A DNA stretch of 64,000 bases, from assembly GCF_032917945.1 (NCBI RefSeq), contig NZ_CP136624.1:4712001-4776000 (forward strand), in the 5' to 3' direction. Position numbers and translations under genes: made by a program. The stretch comes from Bradyrhizobium sp. sBnM-33. GTDB lineage: Bacteria; Pseudomonadota; Alphaproteobacteria; Rhizobiales; Xanthobacteraceae. The stretch's first letter is position 1. Every line of letters begins with the position of its first letter. Positions 37,125-46,788 of this stretch are shown one piece after another. The notes beneath the pieces are model-generated. The model saw nothing but the letters and a program-made list of their open reading frames with translations. It was not told where the DNA came from and ran no database searches.

Positions 37125-38189
37125 GTGAACGGATTGCCTGGTTTCCTCCGCCGCCTCGAAGGTCTGCAGACGATCGGCCGCGGCCCGGCGTTCTGGATCA
37201 TCTTCGCCATCGTGCTCGCGATCGCGTGCGCCTATCCGCTGTTCAGCGACGGCTACACCGTCGGCAATACCGTGTATTTCTTCGTCTGGGTATTCATCGC
37301 GCTCAGCTTGTGCCTGATCTGGGGCTATGGCGGCTCGCTCTCGTTCGGCCAGACCGCGTTCTTCGGCATCGCTGGCTACAGCTACGGCATCCTCACCCTC
37401 AATTTCGGTGCCGCCTACGGCTTCACCCTGGTCGCGCTGGTGCTGGCGGTCGTCATCGCGGCGCTGTTCGCTTTGCTGCTCGGCTATTTCATGTTCTTCG
37501 GCCGTATCGCGGGCGTCTTCCTCGGCATCGTCACGCTGGCGGTGACCTTGATGCTGGAGCGCTTTATGGCCCAGACTGCGGGCCCCGAATGGCGCGTTGG
37601 CGTGGCGCGCCTCAACGGTTTCAACGGGATGAGCGCGATGTCGCCGCTAACGATTCCGTGGCCCGGCGGCGACATCGTGCTTTTTGCCGATATCGGGCTC
37701 TATTATTTCGTGCTTGGGCTCCTGGTGCTGGTCTATCTCGGCCTGCGTATCCTAATGAATTCGAGTTTCGGAAATGTCATCGTCGCGATCAGGGAGAATC
37801 CGGAACGCGCGGAAATGCTGGGCTACGACGTCCGCAAGTATCAGCTCATCACCTTTGTGATCGGGGCCGGGCTCGCGGGTCTTTCCGGCGTACTCTACAC
37901 GGTGTGGGGGCAATACATCACGCCGTCGAGCATGGGCATGACCGCTGCGGCCCTGCCGTTGATCTGGGTCGCGGTCGGTGGCCGCAGCGATCTAACTTCG
38001 ACTGTGATCGGCACGCTGGTGGTGCTCGCGGCCTTTCAGGCGCTGACCATCTATGGCAGCCAGTACGCGCTGGTCTTCATGGGCGTGCTGCTGGTGCTGA
38101 CCGTGCTGATCGCGCCGAACGGGCTCGTGCTCGGCGCCATGAATCTTCTCTCTCGGCTCGTCGTACACCGCGGCAAGGGAGGCGTCTGA
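37125..38189 (+). CDS. Branched-chain/urea-type ABC permease (UrtC-like)
   Basis: This 354-residue LivM/UrtC-type permease starts at GTG 37125. It has about nine membrane helices, the LIWGYGGSLSFGQTAFFGIA loop, and the cytoplasmic coupling segment RENPERAEMLGYDVRKYQLI. It pairs with the UrtB-like permease. Its stop overlaps the next ATG by one base. Substrate is inferred as short amides or urea from the AmiC/AmiR and formamidase neighbours. Confidence 0.9.
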   Translation: MNGLPGFLRRLEGLQTIGRGPAFWIIFAIVLAIACAYPLFSDGYTVGNTVYFFVWVFIALSLCLIWGYGGSLSFGQTAFFGIAGYSYGILTLNFGAAYGFTLVALVLAVVIAALFALLLGYFMFFGRIAGVFLGIVTLAVTLMLERFMAQTAGPEWRVGVARLNGFNGMSAMSPLTIPWPGGDIVLFADIGLYYFVLGLLVLVYLGLRILMNSSFGNVIVAIRENPERAEMLGYDVRKYQLITFVIGAGLAGLSGVLYTVWGQYITPSSMGMTAAALPLIWVAVGGRSDLTSTVIGTLVVLAAFQALTIYGSQYALVFMGVLLVLTVLIAPNGLVLGAMNLLSRLVVHRGKGGV

Positions 38190-38905
38190 TGGCGCTGCTC
38201 GAATTGCGCGGTCTGAACAAGCATTTCGGCGGCCTGCACCTCACCAATTCGGTCGACCTCGAACTCGAAGCCGGTGAAATCCATTGCCTGATCGGCCCGA
38301 ACGGCGCCGGCAAGAGCACGCTGTTCCGGTTGATACTCGGCGAGCACCACCCCGGCAGCGGCAATATTTTGTTCGCCGGCGAGAACATCACTGCTCTGAA
38401 ATCCTTTGCGCGCATTCACCGCGGGCTCTCGGTCAAATTCCAGGTGCCGGGCGTGTTCAAGGGCCTGTCGGTCCGTCAAAACCTCGAAATTGCTTTGCAG
38501 CGGCAGCACCATGGCGTCGAGCTTGCGCGCGAAATCGACCGACTGCTGACGTTCCTCAACCTTGAAGCCGACCAAGCGCAGACTGCAGGCAATCTCAGTC
38601 ACGGGCAGAAGCAGTGGCTCGAGATCGGCATGGCGGTCGGCCTGAAGCCGCGGCTGTTGCTGCTCGACGAGCCGACCGCAGGCATGTCGCCGGAAGAGAC
38701 GCACCAGACCGGCGAGATGGTTCAGCGGCTCAATGTAGACGGCATGACCGTGTTAGCGATCGAGCACGATATGGCCTTTGTGCGCCAAGTTGCGCAGCGG
38801 GTCACTGTGCTGCATCTCGGCCAAGTGTTCGCGCAAGGCTCGATCGAACAGATCGTCGCCGACGAGCGCGTCGCTGCCATCTATCTGGGGCAGGCCCATG
38901 TGTAG
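38189..38905 (+). CDS. ABC transporter ATPase (UrtD/LivG-like)
   Basis: This 238-residue ATPase has Walker A IGPNGAGKSTLFRLILG, a Q-loop VKFQVPGVFKGLSVRQNL, signature LSHGQKQWLEIGMAV, and Walker B LLLLDEPTAGMSPEE with EHDMAFV His. LSHGQ instead of LSGGQ is normal for the UrtD group, which supports a urea/amide transporter over an amino-acid one. ATG overlaps the previous stop. Confidence 0.92.
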   Translation: MALLELRGLNKHFGGLHLTNSVDLELEAGEIHCLIGPNGAGKSTLFRLILGEHHPGSGNILFAGENITALKSFARIHRGLSVKFQVPGVFKGLSVRQNLEIALQRQHHGVELAREIDRLLTFLNLEADQAQTAGNLSHGQKQWLEIGMAVGLKPRLLLLDEPTAGMSPEETHQTGEMVQRLNVDGMTVLAIEHDMAFVRQVAQRVTVLHLGQVFAQGSIEQIVADERVAAIYLGQAHV

Positions 38906-38918
38906 GGAGCCTGTGTCC

Positions 38919-39638
38919 GTGAAGTCGCGCAACGAAGTGATCCTCTCGACGCTGGGTTTGCGCGCGGGCTATGGCGGCAAGCCGGTGCTGCAGGGCCTTG
39001 AGATCGAGGTGCGGGAAGGCGAGATCGTCGCCGTGATTGGCCGCAACGGCGTCGGCAAGTCCACCTTGATGAAAAGCCTCATTGGCTTGGTGCCGGCGAT
39101 GAGCGGATCGATCGTCTATCGCGGTGAAGCAGTAGAGCTGTTGCCGTCGCACAAGCGTGCGCGGCTCGGCATGGGCTACGTGCCGCAGGGCCGCGACGTA
39201 TTTCCGCGCCTGACGGTCGCCGAGAACATCGTGGTCGGCGCCGCGATCAAGGGCGAGATTCCTCGATCCACCAAAAAGCGCATCTTGGACGCCTTTCCGA
39301 TCCTGGCCGAGCGCTGGAGCCAGCGCGCCGGTACCCTGTCCGGCGGCCAGCAGCAGCAGCTCGCGATCGGGCGTGTGCTGATATCAGATCCCAACCTCAT
39401 TTTGCTCGACGAGCCATCGGAAGGCATCCAGCCCAACATCGTCCAGGACATCGCCCGCAACATGGTCGAACTCAACCGTGCAACCGGCGTAACTATCATC
39501 CTGGTCGAGCAGAACCTCGACATGATCCGCGCCATGGCGCAGCGATGCTACGTCATGGACAAGGGCCGCATCGTCGCGAGCCTCGATCACGCCGCGCTCG
39601 ACAACCAGGCGGAAATGCGCCGCCACCTCGCGGTTTGA
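38919..39638 (+). CDS. ABC transporter ATPase (UrtE/LivF-like)
   Basis: About 239 residues, with Walker A IGRNGVGKSTLMKSLIGLV, Q-loop YVPQGRDVFPRLTVAENI, signature LSGGQQQQLAIGRVLIS, and Walker B LILLDEPSEGIQPNIV. The GTG at 38919 is 9 bases after AGGGAG; an ATG at 38898 would add seven residues and overlap the previous stop. It completes the transporter with the UrtD-like ATPase. Confidence 0.9.
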   Translation: MKSRNEVILSTLGLRAGYGGKPVLQGLEIEVREGEIVAVIGRNGVGKSTLMKSLIGLVPAMSGSIVYRGEAVELLPSHKRARLGMGYVPQGRDVFPRLTVAENIVVGAAIKGEIPRSTKKRILDAFPILAERWSQRAGTLSGGQQQQLAIGRVLISDPNLILLDEPSEGIQPNIVQDIARNMVELNRATGVTIILVEQNLDMIRAMAQRCYVMDKGRIVASLDHAALDNQAEMRRHLAV

Positions 39639-39678
39639 AGCCGTTCCACGTCGCTAACAGCAGAGAAAGAGAACATCG

Positions 39679-40668
39679 ATGGCCTGGCAAGACAATTCGA
39701 TCATGGCAAGCAAGGGCGTCGCCAAAGGCAAACCTGGCATTCATCACATGATCACCGAAGCCGATCAGGGCAAGTACCATTATGTCTACGGTCCCTACGT
39801 CAAGCCGGTCCTCACCATCGATCCCGGCGCGGTGATCTCCGCCGAGACCCACGATGCGTTCGACGGTGCGATCAAGCACGAGACCGACAGTCCGACGAAA
39901 ATTCTCAACTTCCCCTTCCTCAATCCGCAGAACGGGCCGATCTGGGTTAACGGCGCCGAGAAGGGCGATACGCTTGCGGTCTACATCGAGAGCATCGTGC
40001 CGCGGGGCCCGCAACCGCGTGGTACCACCGTCGTGATGCCGGAATTCGGCGGCCTGGTCGGCACCGGCCAGACCGCGCTGCTCAATCCGGCCTTGCCCGA
40101 GCGGGTCAAGAAGCTCGAGATCACGCTCGAGCACGGCACCAAATGGAATGATAAGATCACGTTGCCTTATGAACCCTTCATCGGCACCATCGGTACCTCG
40201 CCGGAGATTGAGGCGATCTCGTCGCTGGTGCCGGATTATTACGGTGGCAACATGGACCTGCCCGACGTCGGCGTCGGCGCGGTGGTCTATCTGCCTGTTA
40301 ACACCAAGGGCGCGCTACTCTATCTCGGCGATTGCCATGCCGCACAGGGCGACGGCGAACTTTGCGGCGTCGCGATCGAGCATCCGACCGTGACTACGGT
40401 CCAGGTCGACCTGATCAAGGGCTGGAGCATCGCCTGGCCGCGGCTGGAGACCAAAGACTTTATCATGACGATCGGCTCGGCACGGCCGATGGAGGATGCC
40501 GCGCGCATCGCCTATCGCGAGCTGTGCCGCTGGATGGCGGCCGACTACGGTTTTGAGGAAATCGACGCTTACATGCTGCTGACGCAGGCCGGCCGCGTCC
40601 GGCTCGGCAACATGGTGGATCCAAAATACACGATGGGCGCCTCGATCAAGAAGTCGTTTTTGGTCTGA
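39679..40668 (+). CDS. Acetamidase/formamidase family amidohydrolase
   Basis: This 329-residue enzyme should hydrolyse short amides to ammonia and the acid. Family motifs include KYHYVYGPYVKPVLTIDPGA, TDSPTKILNFPFLNPQNGPI, GTIGTSPE, and the metal-binding LYLGDCHAAQGDGELCGVAI with its His, Asp and Glu. It is intact and lies directly behind the transporter, 40 bases after it, giving ammonium from imported amide. The substrate could be formamide, acetamide or a longer amide. Confidence 0.88.
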   Translation: MAWQDNSIMASKGVAKGKPGIHHMITEADQGKYHYVYGPYVKPVLTIDPGAVISAETHDAFDGAIKHETDSPTKILNFPFLNPQNGPIWVNGAEKGDTLAVYIESIVPRGPQPRGTTVVMPEFGGLVGTGQTALLNPALPERVKKLEITLEHGTKWNDKITLPYEPFIGTIGTSPEIEAISSLVPDYYGGNMDLPDVGVGAVVYLPVNTKGALLYLGDCHAAQGDGELCGVAIEHPTVTTVQVDLIKGWSIAWPRLETKDFIMTIGSARPMEDAARIAYRELCRWMAADYGFEEIDAYMLLTQAGRVRLGNMVDPKYTMGASIKKSFLV

Positions 40669-40682
40669 AGGGCGAGCCCGTG

Positions 40683-42109
40683 ATGTCGCGCGTGCACAAG
40701 GTCGCCACCGTCCAGTTCGAGCCGACCATGTTCGAGAAGGAGCGCAACATCGCGCGGCTGATCGAACTCTGCGAGGCCGCGGCGCTGGCTGGCGCCCGGC
40801 TTATCGTCACCCCGGAGATGGGCACCACGGGTTACTGCTGGTTCGATCGGGCCGAGGTCGCGCCGTTCGTCGAGACGGTTCCGGGGCCGACCACGGACCG
40901 TTTCACCGCGCTCGCGCGCAGGCATGATTGCTACATCGTTATCGGCATGCCGGAGATCGACAGCGACGGCATCCATTTCAACTGCGCGGTGCTGATCGGG
41001 CCCGACGGCGTCATCGGTCGGCACCGCAAGTCGCACCCCTATATTTCGGAACCGACGGCGGCGACGGCTTTGCGGTCGCCGACATGGACCTCGACGCGAC
41101 ACGCGCGCGGCGTGTCGGCGGCGAGGCCGTGTTCGTCCAGCGTCGCCCCGAACTCTATGCCGGGCTGCTCTCCGATACGTTCAGCTGGAATCCGCGTGAC
41201 TTCTTCAAGCTGTACGGCCACAGACCGTGGCCTCCGGGGCGGATTTCGCAGATTACGGTCGCGCAGATGCAGCCCGGCGGCGACGTCGAAGTAAATCTCG
41301 CCAGCATTGCTTCCCTCGCGCGACAGGCAAAACTTCAGAACGGATCTGATCTGGTCGTGTTTCCAGAGCTTGCGGTGAGCGGACTCGTCGAGACCGGCGC
41401 GCGGGCGCAGCCCATTCCGGGGCCGGTCACTGATCGGCTATGCCGACTGGCGGCGGAGCTGAACATGCAAATTGTCGTTGGCCTTGCCGAGCGTGACGGT
41501 GGTGCGATTTACAACAGCGCCTGCCTGATCGGGCCCGAAGGCCTCGTCGCGGTCTATCGCAAGATCCATCTGACGGACGCCGAGCGCAACTGGGCGAGCC
41601 CCGGCGACGCTTGGGTCGTGGCCGACACGCCGGTCGGACGCATCGGGCTTCTGATCGGTCACGACGCGTCATTTCCCGAAGCCGGCCGGATCCTCGCGCT
41701 TGAGGGATGCGACCTCATAGCCTGCCCGGCCGCGGTGAAGGAGCGTTTCAGCTCGCCGCATCCGGGATCTCTGGTGCCGCAGGACCATCCGATCCCAACC
41801 GGCGCCGATCCCTATCATTGGCATCACTTCCGGGTTCGCGCCGGCGAGAATAATTTATATTTCGCGTTCTCGAACGTGTTCAATCCCGAAGAAGGATACC
41901 CCGGCTTGAGCGGCGTGTTCGGGCCCGATACCTTCGAGTTTCCGCGCCGTGAGGCCATCGCGCCCGATGTCGAAGGTACGGCGACAGCCACGATGGACAC
42001 GACCAATCTCGATACAGTCTATCCGACCAATGTCGTGCGCCGGAAAGATCTGGTCGCGATGCGGATGCCGCATAGCTACCGCGCGTTGATCACGAAGGCT
42101 GCGGATTGA
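40683..42109 (+). pseudogene. Fused double nitrilase with internal deletion
   Basis: The gene once encoded two carbon-nitrogen hydrolase domains in tandem. Domain 1 retains its Glu (IVTPEMGTTGYCW) and Lys (IGRHRKSHPYISEP). At about 41055 it jumps to DGGDGFAVADMDLDATRARR, skipping about 100 residues, including the catalytic Cys, and changing frame. Domain 2 (QITVAQMQPGG ... FPELAVSGLVETG) is whole, but its nucleophile position reads LLIGHDASFPEAGR, with Gly where active enzymes have Cys. No active site remains. A start at GTG 40680 is also possible. Confidence 0.85.
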
Positions 42110-42173
42110 CGAGCAATACGAAGACATCGATCGAGCGAACGGATAGTGTGGCATCTCAACCGAGGAATGAACC

Positions 42174-42931
42174 GTGGATCTGGGACTGAAAGGTAAGAAC
42201 GCCCTGGTGACGGGTGGCAGCAAGGGGAGCGGCCGTCAATCGCGGATCTGCTTGCAGCCGAAGGCGCCAATGTCGCCATCTGCGCGCGGCAGCCGGAACA
42301 GATCGACAGTGTGGTCACGGCGTTGAAGGGCAAGGGCGTCAAGGCCTGGGGCAAGCCGACTGATGTCGCCGACCCCGCCGCATTGAAGCAATGGGTGGTC
42401 GATGGCGCGGCGGCTGAACTCGGCGGCGCCGATATCCTGGTGTGCAACGTCAGTGCACTCGCGGTCGGCGACACCGCGGACACCTGGGAGGCGTCGTTCC
42501 GCACCGACATGATGCACACGGTTCATGCGGTGGTGGCAACCCTTCCTTATATGGAAAAATCAAACACGCCATCGATCGTCATCGTCTCCAGCGTCTCCGG
42601 GTTCGAGGTCGATTTCGCCGCCGGCTCGTACGGTGCCTTCAAGGCGGCGCTGATCCACTACGCCAAGGGATTGAGCAACCAGTTGGCCGCGAAAGGAATC
42701 CGAGTCAACGCGGTGTCACCAGGCAACACCTATTTCGAGGGTGGCATCTGGCAGAACATCGAGCATGGCTCGCCCGAGCTCTACAAGATGGCGATGGGCT
42801 TGAACCCGACCGGCCGGATGGGGACTGCGGAAGAAGTGGCCGTAGGAGTGGTCTTCGTCGCCAGCCCAATCGCGAGCCGTATCTCCGGTACCAACCTGAT
42901 CATCGATGGTGCGCTGACAAAGGCGGTCTAG
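42174..42931 (+). pseudogene. Short-chain dehydrogenase/reductase, N-terminal frameshift
   Basis: GTG 42174 has GAGGA upstream and starts VDLGLKGKNALVTGGSKGSG. The usual GxxxGIG is altered to GSG. At about 42229 one base is missing, after which IADLLAAEGANVAICARQPE continues in a second frame to 42931. The rest is normal: VCNVSALAVGD, VSSVSGFEVDFAAGSYGAFK with the Ser-Tyr-Lys triad, and a C-terminal GTNLIIDGALTKAV. The cofactor motif is broken, so it is probably inactive. Confidence 0.82.
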
Positions 42932-42934
42932 TCG

Positions 42935-43150
42935 GCCACACACCAACGACGGGTTGAGCCGCACAAAAACTTGCTGGGTGCGGTAGCGATAATAGGGATA
43001 ATAGGGATAGGCCGGCATCACGTCGCACGCGCGGCTGAGTGCTGCGATGAGCGCAGGGTCCAGCGATCAGTCGACCGCGCGGATTTTGTCGCGAAGCTGG
43101 GCCTCGTGGCGCGCGCCGATGACGGCGGACGAGACGGTCGGACGCACGCT
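42935..43150 (-). pseudogene. Aldo/keto reductase C-terminal remnant
   Basis: Read leftward, PTVSSAVIGARHEAQLRDKI and RAVD are followed by an in-frame TGA where the family has Trp, then SLDPALIAALSRACDVMPAY and PYYPYYRYRTQQ. Only the last quarter of an aldo/keto reductase is present. It directly abuts another remnant at about 43150. Confidence 0.65.
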
Positions 43151-43400
43151 GTTGCCGGTCCTCGTGCCACGGCTTCCAGCGCGTCAACCACGCTCGCACG
43201 GACGTTGATCGACTCCAAATAATCACCAACGGCATCGATATCATCGGCGTTTGCTACGCATGCGACGTAGCCATCCGGTCGAATCAAGACAATCGCGTGG
43301 GGATCGAGAGGTGATCGAATCGCAGCATCGATGAGCTCGGAATACTTTTTGGCTAACGAGCTTACGTTGCTGCTGTTTGCGGCAAACAACGCAGAACGCG
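43150..43400 (-). pseudogene. Flavin monooxygenase C-terminal remnant
   Basis: The minus frame SPLDPHAIVLIRPDGYVACV, followed by about 30 residues, matches the C-terminal thioredoxin-like part of PheA/TfdB-type FAD monooxygenases, where PHxxLIRPDGYVAW is conserved. Nothing of the FAD or substrate domains remains. Confidence 0.6.
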
Positions 43401-43840
43401 GCACGTCTCCTGAGCTACGGGAATTTGTCCAGCGATTGGTGCCAGGCGACGGCCAGGAGCGGGCAGGCCGATGTTGTGGGACCGTGGTCCGTGAAGCGAA
43501 CTGTGTCCGCGTGTCACGGCGACAATGGTATTGGTGGCATCAAGGACCGCCTGGCCGGCGGACAGGGCACGCTCATATCGAACGCGCCGGTGAAGACCGT
43601 GGGCAGCTATAGCTCTATCCACGACCTGGTTCGATTACATTCACCGGGCGATGCCTTACCAGGCGCCGGGCTCACTCAGCAACGACGACACCTAGTCGCG
43701 GCCTAAATCCTGAGCCTGAACGGCATCGTGCCGCCCGATGGCAAACTCGATCGCGACAGCCTGCCGAAAGTGAGATGCCCAACCGAGACGGGTTCGTATC
43801 GGACACGGGGTTCGATCCGGCCAGGCTGTTCAGGAAGTAA
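43400..43840 (+). pseudogene. SoxD-like cytochrome c remnant, several frameshifts
   Basis: Pieces in different frames line up in order: CHGDNGIGG with a missing CxxC part, LAGGQGTLISNAPVKTVGSY, then FDYIHRAMPYQAPGSLSNDD, then ILSLNGIVPPDGKLDRDSLP, and PNRDGFVSDTGFDPARLFRK ending at TAA 43840. This is the C-terminal cytochrome c domain of a sulfite/sulfane dehydrogenase subunit. At least three frameshifts prevent expression. Confidence 0.7.
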
Positions 43841-43997
43841 TGACGACGCTGTCCCTTCGGGTGATCGTCCTTGCGTCGGTCGCAACGATGTTGATAGGAG
43901 CACATGCCATGGCCGTCGAGGGCTTGATAACTCTCCGGAGCGCATTCGGGCCACAAGAGACCCGGCGAAATGAACACCTGATAAGTAATTGATTTCG

Positions 43998-44046
43998 TGG
44001 TGGGCCCGGCAGGACTCGAACCTGCAACCAGGCCGTTATGAGCGGC
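43998..44046 (-). repeat. 3' half of a tRNA (CAU anticodon): attachment-site scar
   Basis: On the minus strand the sequence reads GCCGCTCATAACGGC (anticodon stem-loop with CAT), then TGGTT, GCAGGTTCGAGTCCTGC (T-arm), CGGGCCC, A and CCA. The 5' half is absent and similarity stops in the anticodon stem at 44046. This is the scar left at one end when an element integrates into a tRNA gene. Foreign DNA should lie on the broken side, to the right. Confidence 0.75.
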
Positions 44047-44381
44047 AGAATATCGTTCGGCTTCGTTAATTTTACTGAGTTATCGTTCGATTTCGATCGC
44101 GTTCGTTGTGCTTTATCGAGGTCGTTTCTGGTGCGAACCTGGTGCGGTTGCCCGGTTCGCCGTTCGGCCGATGCGCGTTCGCCTCGCGCCGCCGAGCTAT
44201 AGACGCCTCTCCTCCAGCCATAAACAAATCGAGCTCACCGGTCCTTAAGAATCCGGGTAGCGCGAGGGAACGCCGTTTAGTGAATCAGATCGTCACGGAC
44301 TGTGTCGCACTGCTCGAACCATTCGGGCAGGCAGGAACGCTGCGCCATGTCGATGGCCGGCTCAAATGGAGGGAAACGCGC

Positions 44382-45722
44382 ATGAACACGATGAAGGCGC
44401 TTCTTGTTGCAGGTGGTGCCCTTGGCGCCGCGCTCGGTAGCGGAGCTACGACCACGCCCGCGCACGCGCAGCTTAAGACAATCACGCTGTGCTGGGCCGC
44501 GTGGGACCCGGCCAACGCGCTGGTCGAACTGTCGAAGGATTTTACCGCCAAGACCGGGATCGGCATGAAGTTCGAATTCGTGCCCTGGACCAATTATGCC
44601 GACCGCTTCCTGAACGAACTCAATTCGCGCGGCTCGCTGTGCGATCTCCTGATCGGCGATTCGCAGTGGATCGGCGGCGCCGCCGAGAACGGCCAATACG
44701 TCAAGCTGAATGACTTCTTCAAGAAGGAAGGCACCAGCATGGACGACTACATGCCGGCCACCGTGATCGGCTATTCGCAGTGGCCGAAGAACACGCCGAA
44801 CTATTGGGCGCTACCGGCGATGGGCGACGCGGTAGGCTGGACCTATCGCAAGGACTGGTTTGCGCGGCCGGACGTGCAGGCGGACTTCAAGGCCAAATAT
44901 GGCCGTGATCTCGCGGTGCCGAAGACGCTCGACGAACTCAGCGACATCGCCAAATTCTTCCAGGGGCGAGAGATCGACGGCAAGAAGGTCTATGGGGCGT
45001 CGATCTATACCGAGCGAGGTTCGGAAGGCATCACCATGGGCGTTTCGAATTATCTCTACGACTATGGCTTCAAATACCAGGACCCCAACAAGCCATATGC
45101 GATGGACGGTTTCGTCAACTCGGCGGGCGCCGTCAAGGGGCTCGAAGCCTACAAGGCGCTTTACAAATGCTGCACGCCTCCCGGCGCTTCCAACTCCTAC
45201 ATGTCGGAAGGTCTTGATGCCTTCAAGTCCGGCCAGGTGGCGCTGCAGATGAACTTCTTCGCCTTCTTCCCGGGTCTCTACAAGGATCCGAATGTCGGCG
45301 GCGACAAGATCGGCTTCTTCTCAAATCCTGCCGCCACCACCCGGGCAACCCAGCTCGGCGGACAGGGCATCTCTGTGGTCTCCTATTCCAAGAACCAGGG
45401 CGAAGCGCTGCAATACATCAAATGGTTCGCGGGCAATGATGTGCAGAAGAAGTGGTGGGCGCTGGGCGGCTATTCCTGCGCCAAATCCGTGCTGAACGAC
45501 CCGAGCTTCCCGGACAGCGCTCCGTTCGCCAAGGAGTTCCTGACGTCGATGGGCATGGTGGTCGACTTCTGGGCCGAGCCCTCCTACGCGCAACTCCTGC
45601 AAGCCGAGCAGAAGCGGGTGCATGACTACGTGGTCGCCGACAAGGGCACCGCGCAGGAAGCGCTCGATGGGCTGGTGAAAGACTGGAAAGCCATCTTCAA
45701 GGTAGAAGGCAAGAAGTTCTAG
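44382..45722 (+). CDS. Polyol/sugar ABC transporter binding protein
   Basis: The ATG at 44382 follows GGAGGG. The 446-residue protein has a signal peptide (KALLVAGGALGAALGSGATT ... AHAQ) and a family 1 extracellular solute-binding fold (LVELSKDFTAKTGIGMKFEF, LCDLLIGDSQWIGG, NYWALPAMGDAVGWTYRKDW). It delivers substrate to the two permeases downstream. A hairpin at 45729 follows and probably raises its message level over the rest. The DHA kinase genes suggest a triose or polyol ligand. Confidence 0.9.
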   Translation: MNTMKALLVAGGALGAALGSGATTTPAHAQLKTITLCWAAWDPANALVELSKDFTAKTGIGMKFEFVPWTNYADRFLNELNSRGSLCDLLIGDSQWIGGAAENGQYVKLNDFFKKEGTSMDDYMPATVIGYSQWPKNTPNYWALPAMGDAVGWTYRKDWFARPDVQADFKAKYGRDLAVPKTLDELSDIAKFFQGREIDGKKVYGASIYTERGSEGITMGVSNYLYDYGFKYQDPNKPYAMDGFVNSAGAVKGLEAYKALYKCCTPPGASNSYMSEGLDAFKSGQVALQMNFFAFFPGLYKDPNVGGDKIGFFSNPAATTRATQLGGQGISVVSYSKNQGEALQYIKWFAGNDVQKKWWALGGYSCAKSVLNDPSFPDSAPFAKEFLTSMGMVVDFWAEPSYAQLLQAEQKRVHDYVVADKGTAQEALDGLVKDWKAIFKVEGKKF

Positions 45723-45728
45723 GATAGC

Positions 45729-45761
45729 GGCCTGGAGCGCGGTTCTTCAGCGCTCCAGGCC
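45729..45761 (+). promoter_or_regulatory. Intercistronic stem-loop
   Basis: GGCCTGGAGCGC and GCGCTCCAGGCC form a perfect 12-bp stem with a 9-nt loop. No T-tract follows, so it is more likely a 3'-end stabiliser or partial terminator than a full stop. It sits right after the binding-protein gene, as in maltose-type operons. Confidence 0.8.
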
Positions 45762-45828
45762 ATTCTCTCCGGCAATGCCGATACTTTTGGAAGCTGGCAA
45801 TCGCAGCGCATCAGGACTAACCGACGCC

Positions 45829-46788
45829 ATGAATGATTTGAGTGCCTCGTCGCAGATTACCTACGGCGCTGTGCCAGTACAGCCTGCAATTGTGCGCCGT
45901 ATCCGGGGCTTGTCGGACGAGGCCCTCGCATGGCTCTTCATCACCCCGACGATGGTCCTCCTGCTGGCGATCAACATCTTCCCGCTGATCTGGACCATCT
46001 ATCTGTCATTCACCAACTATCGGGCCAACCGGGCCAACGCGCCGGTGAAGTGGCTGGGGATCGATTGGTACCAGACGATCCTGACCGATCCGGATATCTG
46101 GGCGGCGATGCAGGTGACGGCGCACTTCGTGTTCTGGACCGTCGTTATCGAGACCGTGCTTGGATTCGGTCTTGCCTTCCTGATCGACAAGAAATTCCGC
46201 GGCCACGGCATATGGACCACGATCATCCTGCTACCGATGATGCTGTCACCGGCCGTGGTCGGCAATTTCTGGACGTTTCTCTACCAGCCGCAGATCGGGC
46301 TTTTCAACTATGTGGTCGCTTTCCTCACCGGCCGCTCCGCATCCTCGTTCCAGATGCTGGGCGACGTGACGCTCAGTCCCTGGGCAATCGTCATCGTCGA
46401 TGCCTGGATGTGGACGCCTTATGTGATGCTGATCTGCCTTGCCGGCCTGCGATCGATTCCGGACTATATCTATGAGGCGGCGGAGGTCGACCGCGCGTCG
46501 AAATGGCGGCAGTTCTGGTCGATCACGCTGCCGATGGCGTTGCCGTTCATCATGCTCGCCGTCCTTTTCCGCGGCATCGAGAACTTCAAGATGTTCGACA
46601 TGGTCAACCTGCTCACCGGGGGCGGGCCGGGTTCGACCACCGAGTTTGCCTCGATCACGCTGAAGCGCGCGGCGTTCGAGAGCTGGAGGACAGGCTATTC
46701 CTCGGCATTCGCGATCATCCTCTTCGTGACGGTGTTTGGACTAGCCAACATCTACGTCAAGGCGCTGAACCGGGTGAAGAGCCGATGA
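45829..46788 (+). CDS. Sugar ABC transporter permease (MalF-like)
   Basis: About 319 residues with six membrane helices (WLFITPTMVLLLAINIFPLI and on) and the EAA loop YEAAEVDRASKWRQFWSITL. The short N-terminus matches one-domain MalF-type permeases. The start at 45829 (MNDLSASS) is preferred; an ATG at 45775 has no better site. It pairs with the MalG-like permease that follows (ATGA overlap). Confidence 0.9.
   Translation: MNDLSASSQITYGAVPVQPAIVRRIRGLSDEALAWLFITPTMVLLLAINIFPLIWTIYLSFTNYRANRANAPVKWLGIDWYQTILTDPDIWAAMQVTAHFVFWTVVIETVLGFGLAFLIDKKFRGHGIWTTIILLPMMLSPAVVGNFWTFLYQPQIGLFNYVVAFLTGRSASSFQMLGDVTLSPWAIVIVDAWMWTPYVMLICLAGLRSIPDYIYEAAEVDRASKWRQFWSITLPMALPFIMLAVLFRGIENFKMFDMVNLLTGGGPGSTTEFASITLKRAAFESWRTGYSSAFAIILFVTVFGLANIYVKALNRVKSR

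Noticed and set aside
37226..38188. Plus-strand frame running through the UrtC-like permease
   Set aside because: It is the out-of-frame shadow of the permease and becomes real only at 38189, where the UrtD-like ATPase begins.
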